Source of the DNA: Streptantibioticus ferralitis
GTDB lineage: Bacteria; Actinomycetota; Actinomycetes; Streptomycetales; Streptomycetaceae
Assembly: GCF_029223525.1 (NCBI RefSeq)
Contig: NZ_JARHTQ010000029.1
Location: forward strand, 1 to 64,000
DNA: 64,000 bases
Reading direction: 5' to 3'
Part shown: positions 18,326 through 25,995 of the stretch, in pieces
Numbering within the stretch: the first letter of the stretch is position 1
Layout of the letters: every line of letters begins with the position of its first letter
Translations under genes and position numbers: made by a program
The notes under the pieces: generated by a model
What the model was told of the DNA's origin: nothing
The model's input: the letters and a program-made list of their open reading frames with translations, nothing else
Databases searched by the model: none

Positions 18326-19312
18326 ATGTCTACCCGCACAACCACACACGCCGCCCTGCGGCGGTCGCTGCTCACCATCACCGCGACGTCCACCGCCCTG
18401 GCAGCCCTCGCGCTTCCCGCCACCGCCGCGGCGACCCACGACCGTGACGACAGCGGCTATACGATCACGATCAACGGCAGCAACGCCTACCCTGAGAGCA
18501 TCACGGCCGACGACCACTACATCTACACCGGCAGCATCGACGACGGCACTGTCTACCGCGGGCGTCTGGGCTCGAAGAGGCTCGACCCGTTCCTGCCTGG
18601 AGGCCAGGACGGCCGCACGCAGGTCACCGGGGTCAAGGTCACCGGCAACCGCCTGCTGCTCGCTGGCGCCTTCACCGGACAGTTCTTCATCTACACCACC
18701 GCCGGCAAGCTCGTTTCCAGCTACACCGTCCCTGACACCGGCGAGAAGACGCTCGTCAACGACGAGGCGATCGCCCCCAACGGGGATGTCTACATCACCG
18801 ACTCCTTCCGCGCCGTGGTCTACCGGATCCCGGCCGACGAGGTGAACGCCCCCGCCACCGGCACCCACCGGACGCTGCAGGTGGCCTACCAACTGCCGGA
18901 CTACGTGGCCGGAACCTCCAACAGCAATGGCATCGTTGCCACTCCTGACGGCAAGTCCCTCATCATCGGCTACTGGTACAGCGGCGCGCTCTACCGGCTC
19001 ACCCTCGCCACCGGCGAAGTCCGCAAGATCGACGCACCAGCTCTGACCAGCGCCGACGGCATCGTCCAGCGTGGCCAGACCCTGTACATCGCCCGGTCGG
19101 TCAACAACGAAGTTGCCACGGTGCGGCTCTCCGACGACGACACCCAGGCCACCGTCATCTCCGAACGCACCTACCCGGGAGCCGACACGACCACCGGGGT
19201 CACCGTCAGCGGAGACCGACTGCTGGTCACCAACTCCCAAATGAACAACTACCTGTACGGCGCTCCGCTGGAAAGCTCAGTATTCACCGTGGAGGACCTG
19301 CCGCTGCACTGA
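18326..19312 (+). CDS. Secreted SMP-30/gluconolactonase-like beta-propeller protein
   Basis: A 328-residue exported protein. It has a signal peptide (RRSLL start, hydrophobic core, LPATAAA cleavage near 35) and then repeated beta-propeller strands: YPESITADDHYIYTGS, TGVKVTGNRLLLAG, NDEAIAPNGDVYITDS, SNGIVATPDGKSLIIGYW and ADGIVQRGQTLYIARS. These match the metal-ligand and strand pattern of SMP-30/strictosidine-synthase-like propellers. It follows the NmrA-like gene by 67 bp on the same strand with its own GGAAAGG site, so co-transcription is possible. Substrate unknown. Confidence 0.8.
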   Translation: MSTRTTTHAALRRSLLTITATSTALAALALPATAAATHDRDDSGYTITINGSNAYPESITADDHYIYTGSIDDGTVYRGRLGSKRLDPFLPGGQDGRTQVTGVKVTGNRLLLAGAFTGQFFIYTTAGKLVSSYTVPDTGEKTLVNDEAIAPNGDVYITDSFRAVVYRIPADEVNAPATGTHRTLQVAYQLPDYVAGTSNSNGIVATPDGKSLIIGYWYSGALYRLTLATGEVRKIDAPALTSADGIVQRGQTLYIARSVNNEVATVRLSDDDTQATVISERTYPGADTTTGVTVSGDRLLVTNSQMNNYLYGAPLESSVFTVEDLPLH

Positions 19313-19316
19313 CCTC

Positions 19317-19331
19317 GACCCCAAAGGGGTC
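19317..19331. terminator. Short hairpin after the propeller gene
   Basis: GACCCC-AAA-GGGGTC begins 4 bp after the stop codon of the secreted propeller gene. It is a perfect 6-bp stem with a 3-nt loop and no T run. From 19332 to 19753 no gene is recognisable. Confidence 0.4.
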
Positions 19332-19753
19332 CAGGTTCAGAGACCGCCGACACCGCCACCCCTACGAACGCCCCTCGCACCCCTCGGCCTCACCTGGCCG
19401 ACAGCGATCCAACATCAAACGACTTTGCAATCGCCCTGGCCCGATGGGTGTGACACCTTCCTCGCGAGGGACGCTGAGGTGGAGGTCGCGGGATGCGAAG
19501 AGGGCACTGTGGCGTTCCGGTTCTGTCGCCGGCAACGGCACAGCGCTGGACATAGGTCTGCCTCCGCTACTCCGCCGACCCCCTCCTTCGCCTGACCAGT
19601 GATCGGGCGTGCCCGCCGGCCGAACCTTTTCGCTCGCGTGCTGAAAATGCTCGCTCCGTCGGTGAGCCCCGCGTACCATCGCCGCGCTCGGTGCCGCACC
19701 AGCCGGACGGGCTCGGCTAGCGACTCGCACCGGGTAAAAGAGGGATCAACTAG

Positions 19754-21169
19754 CACTCCAGCCGTAGTTCGTGATCTTCACGCTTGATTCGTGGCTTGCC
19801 GGCGGTAATGGCTGGCCTGGGCTCGGGCCTGATGGCGGCGTCGCCAGGCGGACCAGCCGAGCCGGTGGACCGCGTCTCGCACGGGCCGGGCGACGAGTGC
19901 CGTGAACAGTCGCTGGATCTCGTTGCAGGTGAGCGGGATCAGCCCATCCGGGGCGGGTTGGCGGGTGTGTTCGTCGGCGCGGACGACGGCGAGAAAGGCG
20001 TGGGCGAGCATGGCCAAGGTGACCCAGCGGGACGAGGAGGTGAAGCGGCGGACCTGGTGCTCGTCCAGTCCGGCCAGGCCCTTTCCGGATTGGAATGTCT
20101 CCTCCACCCGCCACCTCGACCCGGCGACCCGCACCAGCGCGGCCAAGGGCTTCGGGGCGGGCGACCAGCAGCGGTAGTAGGCGAGTTCGCCGGTGGTGCG
20201 GTTGCGGCGGATCGGCAACTGGTGGCTGCCGGGGCGGGGTTCGGCCAGGTCGATGACGGCCCAGTCGTAGAAGCGGTGCCCCTTGGCGCCGGTCCCTGCC
20301 GACAGCTTCTGCCAGGCCCGCTTCGGCACCTTCGCGGCCAGGGCATCCGCGCGGAACTTCCCGGCGCGGGCGGCGACTTCATGCGAGCTGGCTACGGCGA
20401 GCACGTAGCCGACCTGGCGCTCTTCCAGCGCGGCCCGCAATTTCGGGTTACCGCCGTAGACCTCGTCGCCTGTGACCCAGCCCACGCGGTGCCCGGTGTC
20501 GAAGAACCGGCCGATCATGCGGGCGGCCAGCTCCGGCTTGGTCGCGAAGGCGGTCTCCTCGGCCATTCCGGCGGCCCGGCAGCGCTCCGGGTCGCACGTC
20601 CACGAGCGGGGTATGTACAGCTCACGGTCCACCGCCGCGTGTCCCTGGAATCCTGCGTAGACGAGGTAGACGGCGACCTGCGCGTTTTCGATTCTTCCGG
20701 CGGTGCCGGTGTACTGGCGCTGGACGCCGACGGTGTGCCTGCCCTTCTTCACGTCCCCGGTCTCGTCGACGACCAGGACCGCGTCGTCGTCGCGCAGATG
20801 CTCCAGCACGTACGCGCGCACGTCGTCGCGCACGGCGTCGGCATCCCACTTGGCCCGGCCAAGCAGGTGCTGCATGCCGTCCGGGGTGGCCTCCCCTGCC
20901 CACTCGGCGATGCTCCAGCAGTTCTTGCGCGGCAGGTCCGACAGCAGCCCCATCACCAAGCCCCGTACCCGACGCCGGGGTTCAACCCGCGCGAACCGGC
21001 CCGCTATCCGGGACATCAGGAGCTCGAATGCCTCCTGCCAGCGGGCAGGGTCTACGCTGTGACCCGCGGCCATCGCATGATCTTCAGTCTTCACACACCG
21101 ATGATCAACGGTGGCCGCAGCCTTCCCGCAGCCACTCCACCAACAAGATCACGGTCTACGGCTGGAGCA
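19754..21169 (-). mobile_element. Intact IS701-family insertion sequence
   Basis: About 1.4 kb bounded by imperfect inverted repeats. The left end (19754-19778) and the inverted right end (21145-21169) share CTCCAGCCGTAG and GTGATCTT with three mismatches between. CTAG lies just outside the left end and CCAG just outside the right; IS701 elements prefer 4-bp targets of this type, but the flanks differ at one position. A complete transposase fills the element. Similar single ends occur at 10427 and 21738, so this family has been active in the region. Confidence 0.85.
19778..21094 (-). CDS. IS701-family DDE transposase
   Basis: A 438-residue transposase with an intact catalytic triad context: LVVDETGDVKKG (first Asp), WVTGDEVYG (second Asp) and RVEETFQSGKG (Glu). 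Other family marks are CWSIAEWAG, MQHLLGRAKWDAD and YTGTAGRIENAQVAVYL. The start is GTG at 21094 or ATG at 21073. The stop lies next to the left terminal repeat, so the gene uses the whole element. No frameshift is seen, so it may be functional. Confidence 0.92.
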   Translation of the reverse strand: MKTEDHAMAAGHSVDPARWQEAFELLMSRIAGRFARVEPRRRVRGLVMGLLSDLPRKNCWSIAEWAGEATPDGMQHLLGRAKWDADAVRDDVRAYVLEHLRDDDAVLVVDETGDVKKGRHTVGVQRQYTGTAGRIENAQVAVYLVYAGFQGHAAVDRELYIPRSWTCDPERCRAAGMAEETAFATKPELAARMIGRFFDTGHRVGWVTGDEVYGGNPKLRAALEERQVGYVLAVASSHEVAARAGKFRADALAAKVPKRAWQKLSAGTGAKGHRFYDWAVIDLAEPRPGSHQLPIRRNRTTGELAYYRCWSPAPKPLAALVRVAGSRWRVEETFQSGKGLAGLDEHQVRRFTSSSRWVTLAMLAHAFLAVVRADEHTRQPAPDGLIPLTCNEIQRLFTALVARPVRDAVHRLGWSAWRRRHQARAQASHYRRQATNQA

Positions 21170-21656
21170 CCAGGTCGCGCTGGTACCAGGTGCCAGCCTT
21201 ACCACCGAGGTCAACCGGGTCGGCCGGGCCAACCGGAACGAACCCGGCCCTGGCAAGCACCCTCTGGGACGCGGCATTGCCGTGGGAGGTGGCCGCCCGC
21301 AGTGTGCGCAGCCCGTGCCGCGCCGCCGCCAGCCGGCATAGCTCCCGGACGGTCGCGGTCGCCACACCGCGACCGGCAACTTGCTGCGCGACCCGGTAGC
21401 CGAGCACAGCAGTGCCGTCCGCTAAGTCGTACAGGTTGAACCGGCCCAGAACCGAGCCATCCTCGGCGACGAGCACGTAGAAGGCGCTGATGCCGGCCTC
21501 TTGCTCAGCCAGCAAGGCGCTGTGCCGGCCGGTGAACTGGTCGAAGAACTCGTCGCCGCGGTCGGAGATCGAGGCAGCGAAGTAGGCGCGGTTCGCCAGC
21601 TCGAAGGCCAGGACCGCCGGGGCATGGTCAGCATGCAGCTGTTTCAGCTCGGGCAT
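21156..21656 (-). CDS. GNAT-family N-acetyltransferase ending inside an IS701 end
   Basis: A 166-residue acetyltransferase of the RimJ/RimL-like GNAT group. It shows VLAFELANRAYFAASI at the N-terminus, YVLVAEDGSVLGRFNLYDL, the acetyl-CoA loop VAQQVAGRGVATATVREL, and AASQRVLARAGFVPVG. The final residues LVLQP and the TAG stop are encoded by the right terminal repeat of the adjacent IS701 element, so the insertion replaced the natural C-terminus, probably only by a few residues since GTWYQRDL normally comes near the end. The enzyme may still work. It could also modify small molecules or antibiotics; substrate unknown. Confidence 0.85.
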   Translation of the reverse strand: MPELKQLHADHAPAVLAFELANRAYFAASISDRGDEFFDQFTGRHSALLAEQEAGISAFYVLVAEDGSVLGRFNLYDLADGTAVLGYRVAQQVAGRGVATATVRELCRLAAARHGLRTLRAATSHGNAASQRVLARAGFVPVGPADPVDLGGKAGTWYQRDLVLQP

Positions 21657-21737
21657 TGCCCGACTCTACCCAGCCGGTGCGCTGCGGCCACTTGAGTTTC
21701 CGCCAGCAGCCGACAGTTCCAAGACCAGGGCACCTAA

Positions 21738-21759
21738 CGATCTACGGCTGGAGTACTAG
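21738..21759 (+). repeat. Second solo IS701-type end
   Basis: CGATCTACGGCTGGAGTA followed by CTAG (21756-21759), matching the outer 18 bp of the right end of the nearby IS701 element. There is no transposase attached. It lies between the GNAT promoter side and an IS5-type relic. Confidence 0.6.
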
Positions 21760-21831
21760 GGTCTGTGTGGTGTTGTGATCAATCTTCGGGTCCGTCCCCG
21801 TACGAGGGCGGGACCCGGTAGGACGGTGGTC

Positions 21832-22092
21832 GTGACGCGCAGGCAACTCGCCGAGGACCAGTGGAAGTTCGTCGAGCTCTACCTGCCGATCGGCGGGTTC
21901 GGCCTGTACCCCGAGCGGCTGCGGGAGCAGTTTGAGGGAGTGATCCGGCGGTTTAGGTCCGGCGCCCAGTGGCGGGATGTGCCCTGCGAGTTCGGTCCTT
22001 GGCCGACGGACTACGGCCGTTTCCGGGTCTGGCGGGACGCTGGCGTCTTCACCACGCTGTTGGAATGCCTGATCGGCGAGGCCGCCGCATAG
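21832..22092 (+). pseudogene. IS5-family transposase N-terminal fragment
   Basis: From GTG 21832, an 86-residue frame reads LAEDQWKFVELYLP, GVIRRFRSGAQWRDVPCEFG and DYGRFRVWRDAGVFTTLLE, the conserved N-terminal domain of IS5/IS1182-like transposases. It stops at 22092 long before any catalytic residues, so it is a 5-prime remnant. Between 22093 and the ECF41 promoter at 22619 there is no recognisable gene. Confidence 0.7.
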
Positions 22093-22618
22093 GCACCGCC
22101 GGCGGCCGCGGCGAGCACCACGCCGAGCGCCGAGTTCATCAAGACGGCCCTGCGCCGCCGGGGGAGCACCATTATGGTTGCGATCCTGGCCACCCGGTCC
22201 CTTCGAACTCCGGGCAGCTGTCTGGGATTTCCCTGGGAGTGCGACCCGCTGTACCGCCCCGTCAATCCCCCATCAGTGCCCCCGAACCGGACCATCGGAC
22301 GGTGTGGCGCCGCACGCCTTCCCAGGAAACTCACCGATCGTTCCCAGGGCGCCTCCACCCGCGTGGGGTTCAGTCGTTTTGTGTCCCTCATGGTCGGTGA
22401 GTCTGTGGACTCGAACCGGTGCTGCCACCAGGCCCCCTGACGCTGGATCGGGTCGATACCCGTCCGCCCAGTCTCATCGGCGACCGCTCAGGCGACTGCG
22501 AAGCTCATGGGTACCACCCACAGCCCGCTGGCCGCCGTCGTCGGTGCGGGAGAGGGCGCCGAGCCTGGGCTGCCGGAGGCTGTCACCTTCCCGGGGAGAC
22601 CCAGGTCACATTCGTCGA

Positions 22619-22645
22619 TGTCACAGGGGGGCGGGCTACCTCGTC
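22619..22645 (+). promoter_or_regulatory. ECF41 sigma-factor promoter
   Basis: TGTCACA (22619-22625), exactly 16 nt, then CGTC (22642-22645). As I recall it, this is the published consensus for ECF41-type sigma factors, which drive a neighbouring CMD-type gene. It sits about 40 bp before the AhpD-like start codon, and an ECF41 sigma gene follows that gene, so the assignment is well supported by context. Confidence 0.82.
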
Positions 22646-22685
22646 TGAGGGGGTGTAGCCACTGACGACCACGGAGGAGCACACC

Positions 22686-23159
22686 ATGGACGCGCGACTG
22701 AACTACTTCGCCAGCCCGACCGCCGGCAAGGCGCTCAAATACTTCATGTCGGCGGGCAAGGCGCTCAAGGACTCGCCGCTGCCGGCCGCGACGCAGGAGC
22801 TGGTGGCGCTGCGCGTGAGTCAGATCAACGGCTGCGCCGTCTGCATCGACATGCATACCAAGGAGGCCGCTGCTGCCGGCGAGACCTCGGTGCGGCTGAA
22901 CCTGGTGGCGGCGTGGCGGGAGGCCACGGTCTTCACCGAGGCCGAGCATGCCGCGCTTCAGCTGGCGGAGGAGGGGACCCGGGTCGCGGATGGGGCCGGT
23001 GGGGTCAGCGACGAGGTGTGGGCGTACGCCGCCAAGCATCACGACGAGGAGCAGCTCACCGCCCTGGTGGTCCTGGTCTCCTTCATGAACATGGTGAACC
23101 GGGCGAACATCATCGCCCGGCAGCCGGCCGGCAACTACGAGCCCGGGCAATTCCACTGA
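22686..23159 (+). CDS. Carboxymuconolactone decarboxylase / AhpD-like protein
   Basis: A 157-residue all-helical protein of the AhpD/CMD family. It shows the redox motif CAVCIDMHTKEA (CxxC with downstream His) in the expected place, preceded by ELVALRVSQINGC. AhpD proteins reduce peroxides or partner oxidative-stress systems; some members are decarboxylases. GGAGGAG precedes the ATG by 6-8 bp. CMD-type genes are the classic partner and target of ECF41 sigma factors, and here the promoter matches and the sigma gene lies 178 bp downstream. The protein most likely acts in detoxification of an unknown oxidant. Confidence 0.92.
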   Translation: MDARLNYFASPTAGKALKYFMSAGKALKDSPLPAATQELVALRVSQINGCAVCIDMHTKEAAAAGETSVRLNLVAAWREATVFTEAEHAALQLAEEGTRVADGAGGVSDEVWAYAAKHHDEEQLTALVVLVSFMNMVNRANIIARQPAGNYEPGQFH

Positions 23160-23187
23160 ACGGCATCAGCGACTGGCTCTTCGGTCC

Positions 23188-23221
23188 GGCTGCGGGCTGC
23201 GGGCTGCGGGCTGCGGGCTGC
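23188..23221. repeat. GGGCTGC heptamer array with hairpin potential
   Basis: Four perfect GGGCTGC copies after one 6-bp partial, lying 29 bp past the CMD stop. The last copies can pair with the following AGCCCC (GGGCTG-CC-AGCCCC), so the array may act as an attenuator or terminator before the sigma gene. Confidence 0.8.
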
Positions 23222-23337
23222 CAGCCCCGGGCTCAGGGGGCGTTACTCTGGCCTGCCGGGGTCCGGATGATCACCAGAAGGTGTCTGCCCCGGCGAGTAC
23301 GGCCGGGCGGGAGGGCATCTGGGGGAGGGAAGTCGGC

Positions 23338-24261
23338 GTGAGCAAGGTCGAGGAGTTCGAGGAACTGCGGCCGCTGCTGTTTTCGATTGCCTACCGGATT
23401 CTGGGCAGTGTGGGTGAGGCTGAGGATGCGGTGCAGGAGACGTGGCTGCGGTTTGACGGCTCGGTGACCCGGCCCACGTCGACCAAGGCCTTTTTGTCGG
23501 CCGCGGTGACGCGGATCTCGATCGATGTGCTGCGTTCCGCGCGGGTGCGGCGGGAGGAGTACGTGGGACCGTGGTTTCCCGAGCCGCTGCTGAGCGATCC
23601 GTATCAGGATCCGGCGCGGTCGGCGGAGCTGGCCGACTCGGTGTCGATGGCGGCGCTGCTGCTGCTGGAGCGGCTCAGCCCGCTGGAGCGGGCGGTGTTT
23701 GTGCTGCGGGAGGTGTTCGCCTTCGGGTTCGACGAGGTCGCCGCGGCGGTGGGGCGTTCGCAGGCGGCATGCCGACAACTGCTGGTGCGGGCGCGGCGGC
23801 ATATGGAGGCCGGGCGGCCGCGGTTCGCAGCCGACTGTCAGGAGCGGCAGGAACTGGCGACGCGGTTCTTCGACGCGCTGAAGGACGGCGATGTGGGCGG
23901 GCTGCAGCATCTGCTGGCCGCCGACGTGCAACTGGTCGGGGACGGCGGCGGCAAGGCCCCGCAGCTGGCCAAGGCTCTCATGGGCGCGGAGAACGTGGCC
24001 CGGGTGCTGGGCACGATCTTCCCCTGGCTGATCCGGATCGGCGTGACGTTCGAGCCACAGGAGGTCAACGGCCAGCCCGGCGCGATCTTCCGTAACCGGG
24101 ACGGCAAGATCGTGCACACCCTGGCCCTCGATGTGCTCGACGGGCAGATTCAGACCATCCGCGTGGTGATCAATCCCGACAAGCTCGCCCACATCGGGCC
24201 GGTCGCCGACGCCTGGGCCGTCGACCGCGAGTGGAGGCAGGCCCGTCGGCAGATGAACTGA
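23338..24261 (+). CDS. sigJ: ECF41-family RNA polymerase sigma factor (SigJ-like)
   Basis: A 307-residue sigma factor with a fused C-terminal SnoaL-like regulatory domain instead of a separate anti-sigma factor. Region 2 shows EAEDAVQETWLRF; region 4 shows LSPLERAVFVLREVFAFGFD and VGRSQAACRQLL. All three ECF41 signatures are present: WFPEPLL in the linker, DGGGKA in the C-terminal domain, and NPDKL near the end. GTG at 23338 follows GGGGGAGGG. Together with the upstream CMD gene and the TGTCACA-16-CGTC promoter this is a standard ECF41 locus. The gene symbol is by family usage only. Confidence 0.93.
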   Translation: MSKVEEFEELRPLLFSIAYRILGSVGEAEDAVQETWLRFDGSVTRPTSTKAFLSAAVTRISIDVLRSARVRREEYVGPWFPEPLLSDPYQDPARSAELADSVSMAALLLLERLSPLERAVFVLREVFAFGFDEVAAAVGRSQAACRQLLVRARRHMEAGRPRFAADCQERQELATRFFDALKDGDVGGLQHLLAADVQLVGDGGGKAPQLAKALMGAENVARVLGTIFPWLIRIGVTFEPQEVNGQPGAIFRNRDGKIVHTLALDVLDGQIQTIRVVINPDKLAHIGPVADAWAVDREWRQARRQMN

Positions 24262-24689
24262 CCTCGACAGTGGTGCACGGCCGGCTCGTTCACCGGCAGA
24301 TCATGTCAGCGGCCACAGGGTGCTCATGATCTTCTCGACGGTCGCCTCGCAGATCGCGTCCTTCACATGTGCGTGGATGGGGTGGACGCGCGGTGGGCCT
24401 GACCTGGGCGGTGAGCCCGAACACCGCCGACGGCGAGGTGTCAGCGCGCTGCGGGCGGAGCCTGGCGCCCGGCACTGCCCAGGCGCCGGGCCCCGTGTGT
24501 GTCAGCGGCAACCGGTAGACGACGTGGACCACGCGGTACCCGGCCGCGCGAAGGCCTCGATGCCGGCCATGTTGCCGATGGGCACAGCGAGTTGGACCGC
24601 CGTCAGGGCACCACGGGATCGCTGGGGTTCTTTGGCGGCTGCGACTGGGTGTGCAGAAGGCGGACCATCGGCGCCCGGTGCGGCGTGCA
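24262..24689. other. Stretch with decayed sequence only
   Basis: About 430 bp after the sigma gene. On the minus strand near 24302-24390 a short coding-like tail ends in EKIMSTLWPLT before a stop, but the rest of its gene is not recognisable. Nothing else can be supported. Confidence 0.4.
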
Positions 24690-25020
24690 GCCAGCTGCTG
24701 GCGGAGCCCCCGGTTCTGAAGCGTGAGCTGGTTGACCACCCGGACCAGGTGCTCGACATCGGTCTGCAGGGGGCGAGTTGCCGGCCGTCCCGTTCGCGGA
24801 GTTCCTTCAGCTTGGTGACCTGCTGGCGCAGGCGCTTTTCGGCGTCTGCGGGTTGCCCGCGTTCTGTGACCTTGGCGTAGAACTCGCTCATGAGGTTTAT
24901 GCGGCGCAGAGTGAGCGCGTTGCGGGGGACCTGGGCTTCCTGGGCCAAGGCAACGATGGCCAGGCAACGATGGCCAGGCGCCGATGGTCAGGGCACCGTT
25001 GGATTGCTGCGGGGTGCCGC
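24690..25020 (-). pseudogene. Decayed copy of a transposon coiled-coil protein (TnpC-like)
   Basis: Scattered over minus-strand frames are segments SNGALTI, LTLRRINLMSEFYAKVTERG, EKRLRQQVTKLKELRERDG and LTLQNRGLRQQL. They correspond one by one to the intact protein at 60408-60818 (SNGALTI, GLTQRHVDLKNEFYEGVKAR, LRKKIVELKK, LTLENQELRDVL). Several frame changes and a 14-bp tandem duplication break the gene. Confidence 0.6.
24949..24976. repeat. 14-bp tandem duplication
   Basis: GGCAACGATGGCCA occurs twice back to back. It falls within the decayed TnpC-like sequence and explains part of the frame disruption. Confidence 0.85.
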
Positions 25021-25089
25021 CCGGTGGGCCGCAGCGCCGACGTCGCCGGCCAGGTCCTCGTGGAGGGCGGTGAGGCCGCTGAGCAGGAG

Positions 25090-25852
25090 CCAGCGCCATG
25101 GGCGTCTGGCGCTGGATACCGATCAGCCGGGTCAGCGGACCTTCCAGGCCATGCTGTGGGACTGCTTCTCCAGCCGAGATCTGCAACACCCGTGGGACCG
25201 CGACGGCGGCCGCTCGTTCCGTGATCTGATCCTGTACTTCCCCTACATCGCCCTGTGGGCGGACGGGTTGTTCATCAGCACCAACACATCCGGTCGTGTG
25301 TCCAGCTACCTGCTGCCGTGAGGCCGGACCTTCTCCGACGGTTCATACGAGCACAGTGGCATCCCTGGACCAGGGGTCGTCGCGGACGGCAAGCGGACGC
25401 TCGTGCCCTGGCACCTGCCGACGGGCGGCCCGCTCGTGCTGCAGGACACCAACTCCAGCCTGTCGGGCTCGCATGATGCGCTTTCCCCTCGAGGGCGAAG
25501 CCGAGGTCAGCCGCCGCGACGAAACTGGCGACGGCCCCCGGGTGGTGTGGCGCGAAGACAGGCTCACAGCCGAGGAGGAGGCCCCCGCCGGGCCGTCCTG
25601 GGTCACCCGCAAGACACAGACCGCGGCGGCTTCGGTGCCGAAGCAGACGGAGTCGACCCTGAGTCAAGTGGGGCTTGGTGTACCGGTGTTGCCAGCTCTC
25701 CTGCCTTCGCCTGATCGGCGGCCACGTCACGGCGGCGCTGGGTGAGGGCTGGACGCTGGTGGAGACACGCGAGGCGGTCGTCGGCGACGCGTGGGCGGCT
25801 CGTAAGCCGAAGGGGGAGCGGTCGGGTGTGCCCGTCTGCGCCGCCTACGGCT
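25090..25852 (+). pseudogene. Decayed coding region of unknown function
   Basis: Several plus-strand pieces look coding but sit in different frames: MLWDCFSSRDLQHPWDRDGG and LILYFPYIALWADGLFIST up to a stop at 25321; GVVADGKRTLVPWHLPTGG and LVLQDTNSSLSGSHDAL; RFPLEGEAEVSRRDETGDG; and a tail GGHVTAALGEGWTLVETREA ending in a stop near 25852. They could be parts of one or two former genes. I do not recognise the family. Confidence 0.35.
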
Positions 25853-25995
25853 GACGCAAAGTTGTCTAGTCAAGTTTGGTCCTGGTTCCCCCACTCGACA
25901 GCGGCGCCCGGTACCTATGTCCCGCTCATCGCGCACAGCCAGGCCGTAACAGCATCACCCTCACGGCACCCTCACCAACGGGACGAGGTACACGA

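Noticed and set aside
19362..19756. Short minus-strand frames before the IS701 element
   Set aside because: No ribosome site, poor composition, no family resemblance.
22390..22440. TTCGAGTCC-like sequence suggesting a tRNA T-arm
   Set aside because: The flanking bases do not pair into a T stem and no acceptor or anticodon arm can be built.
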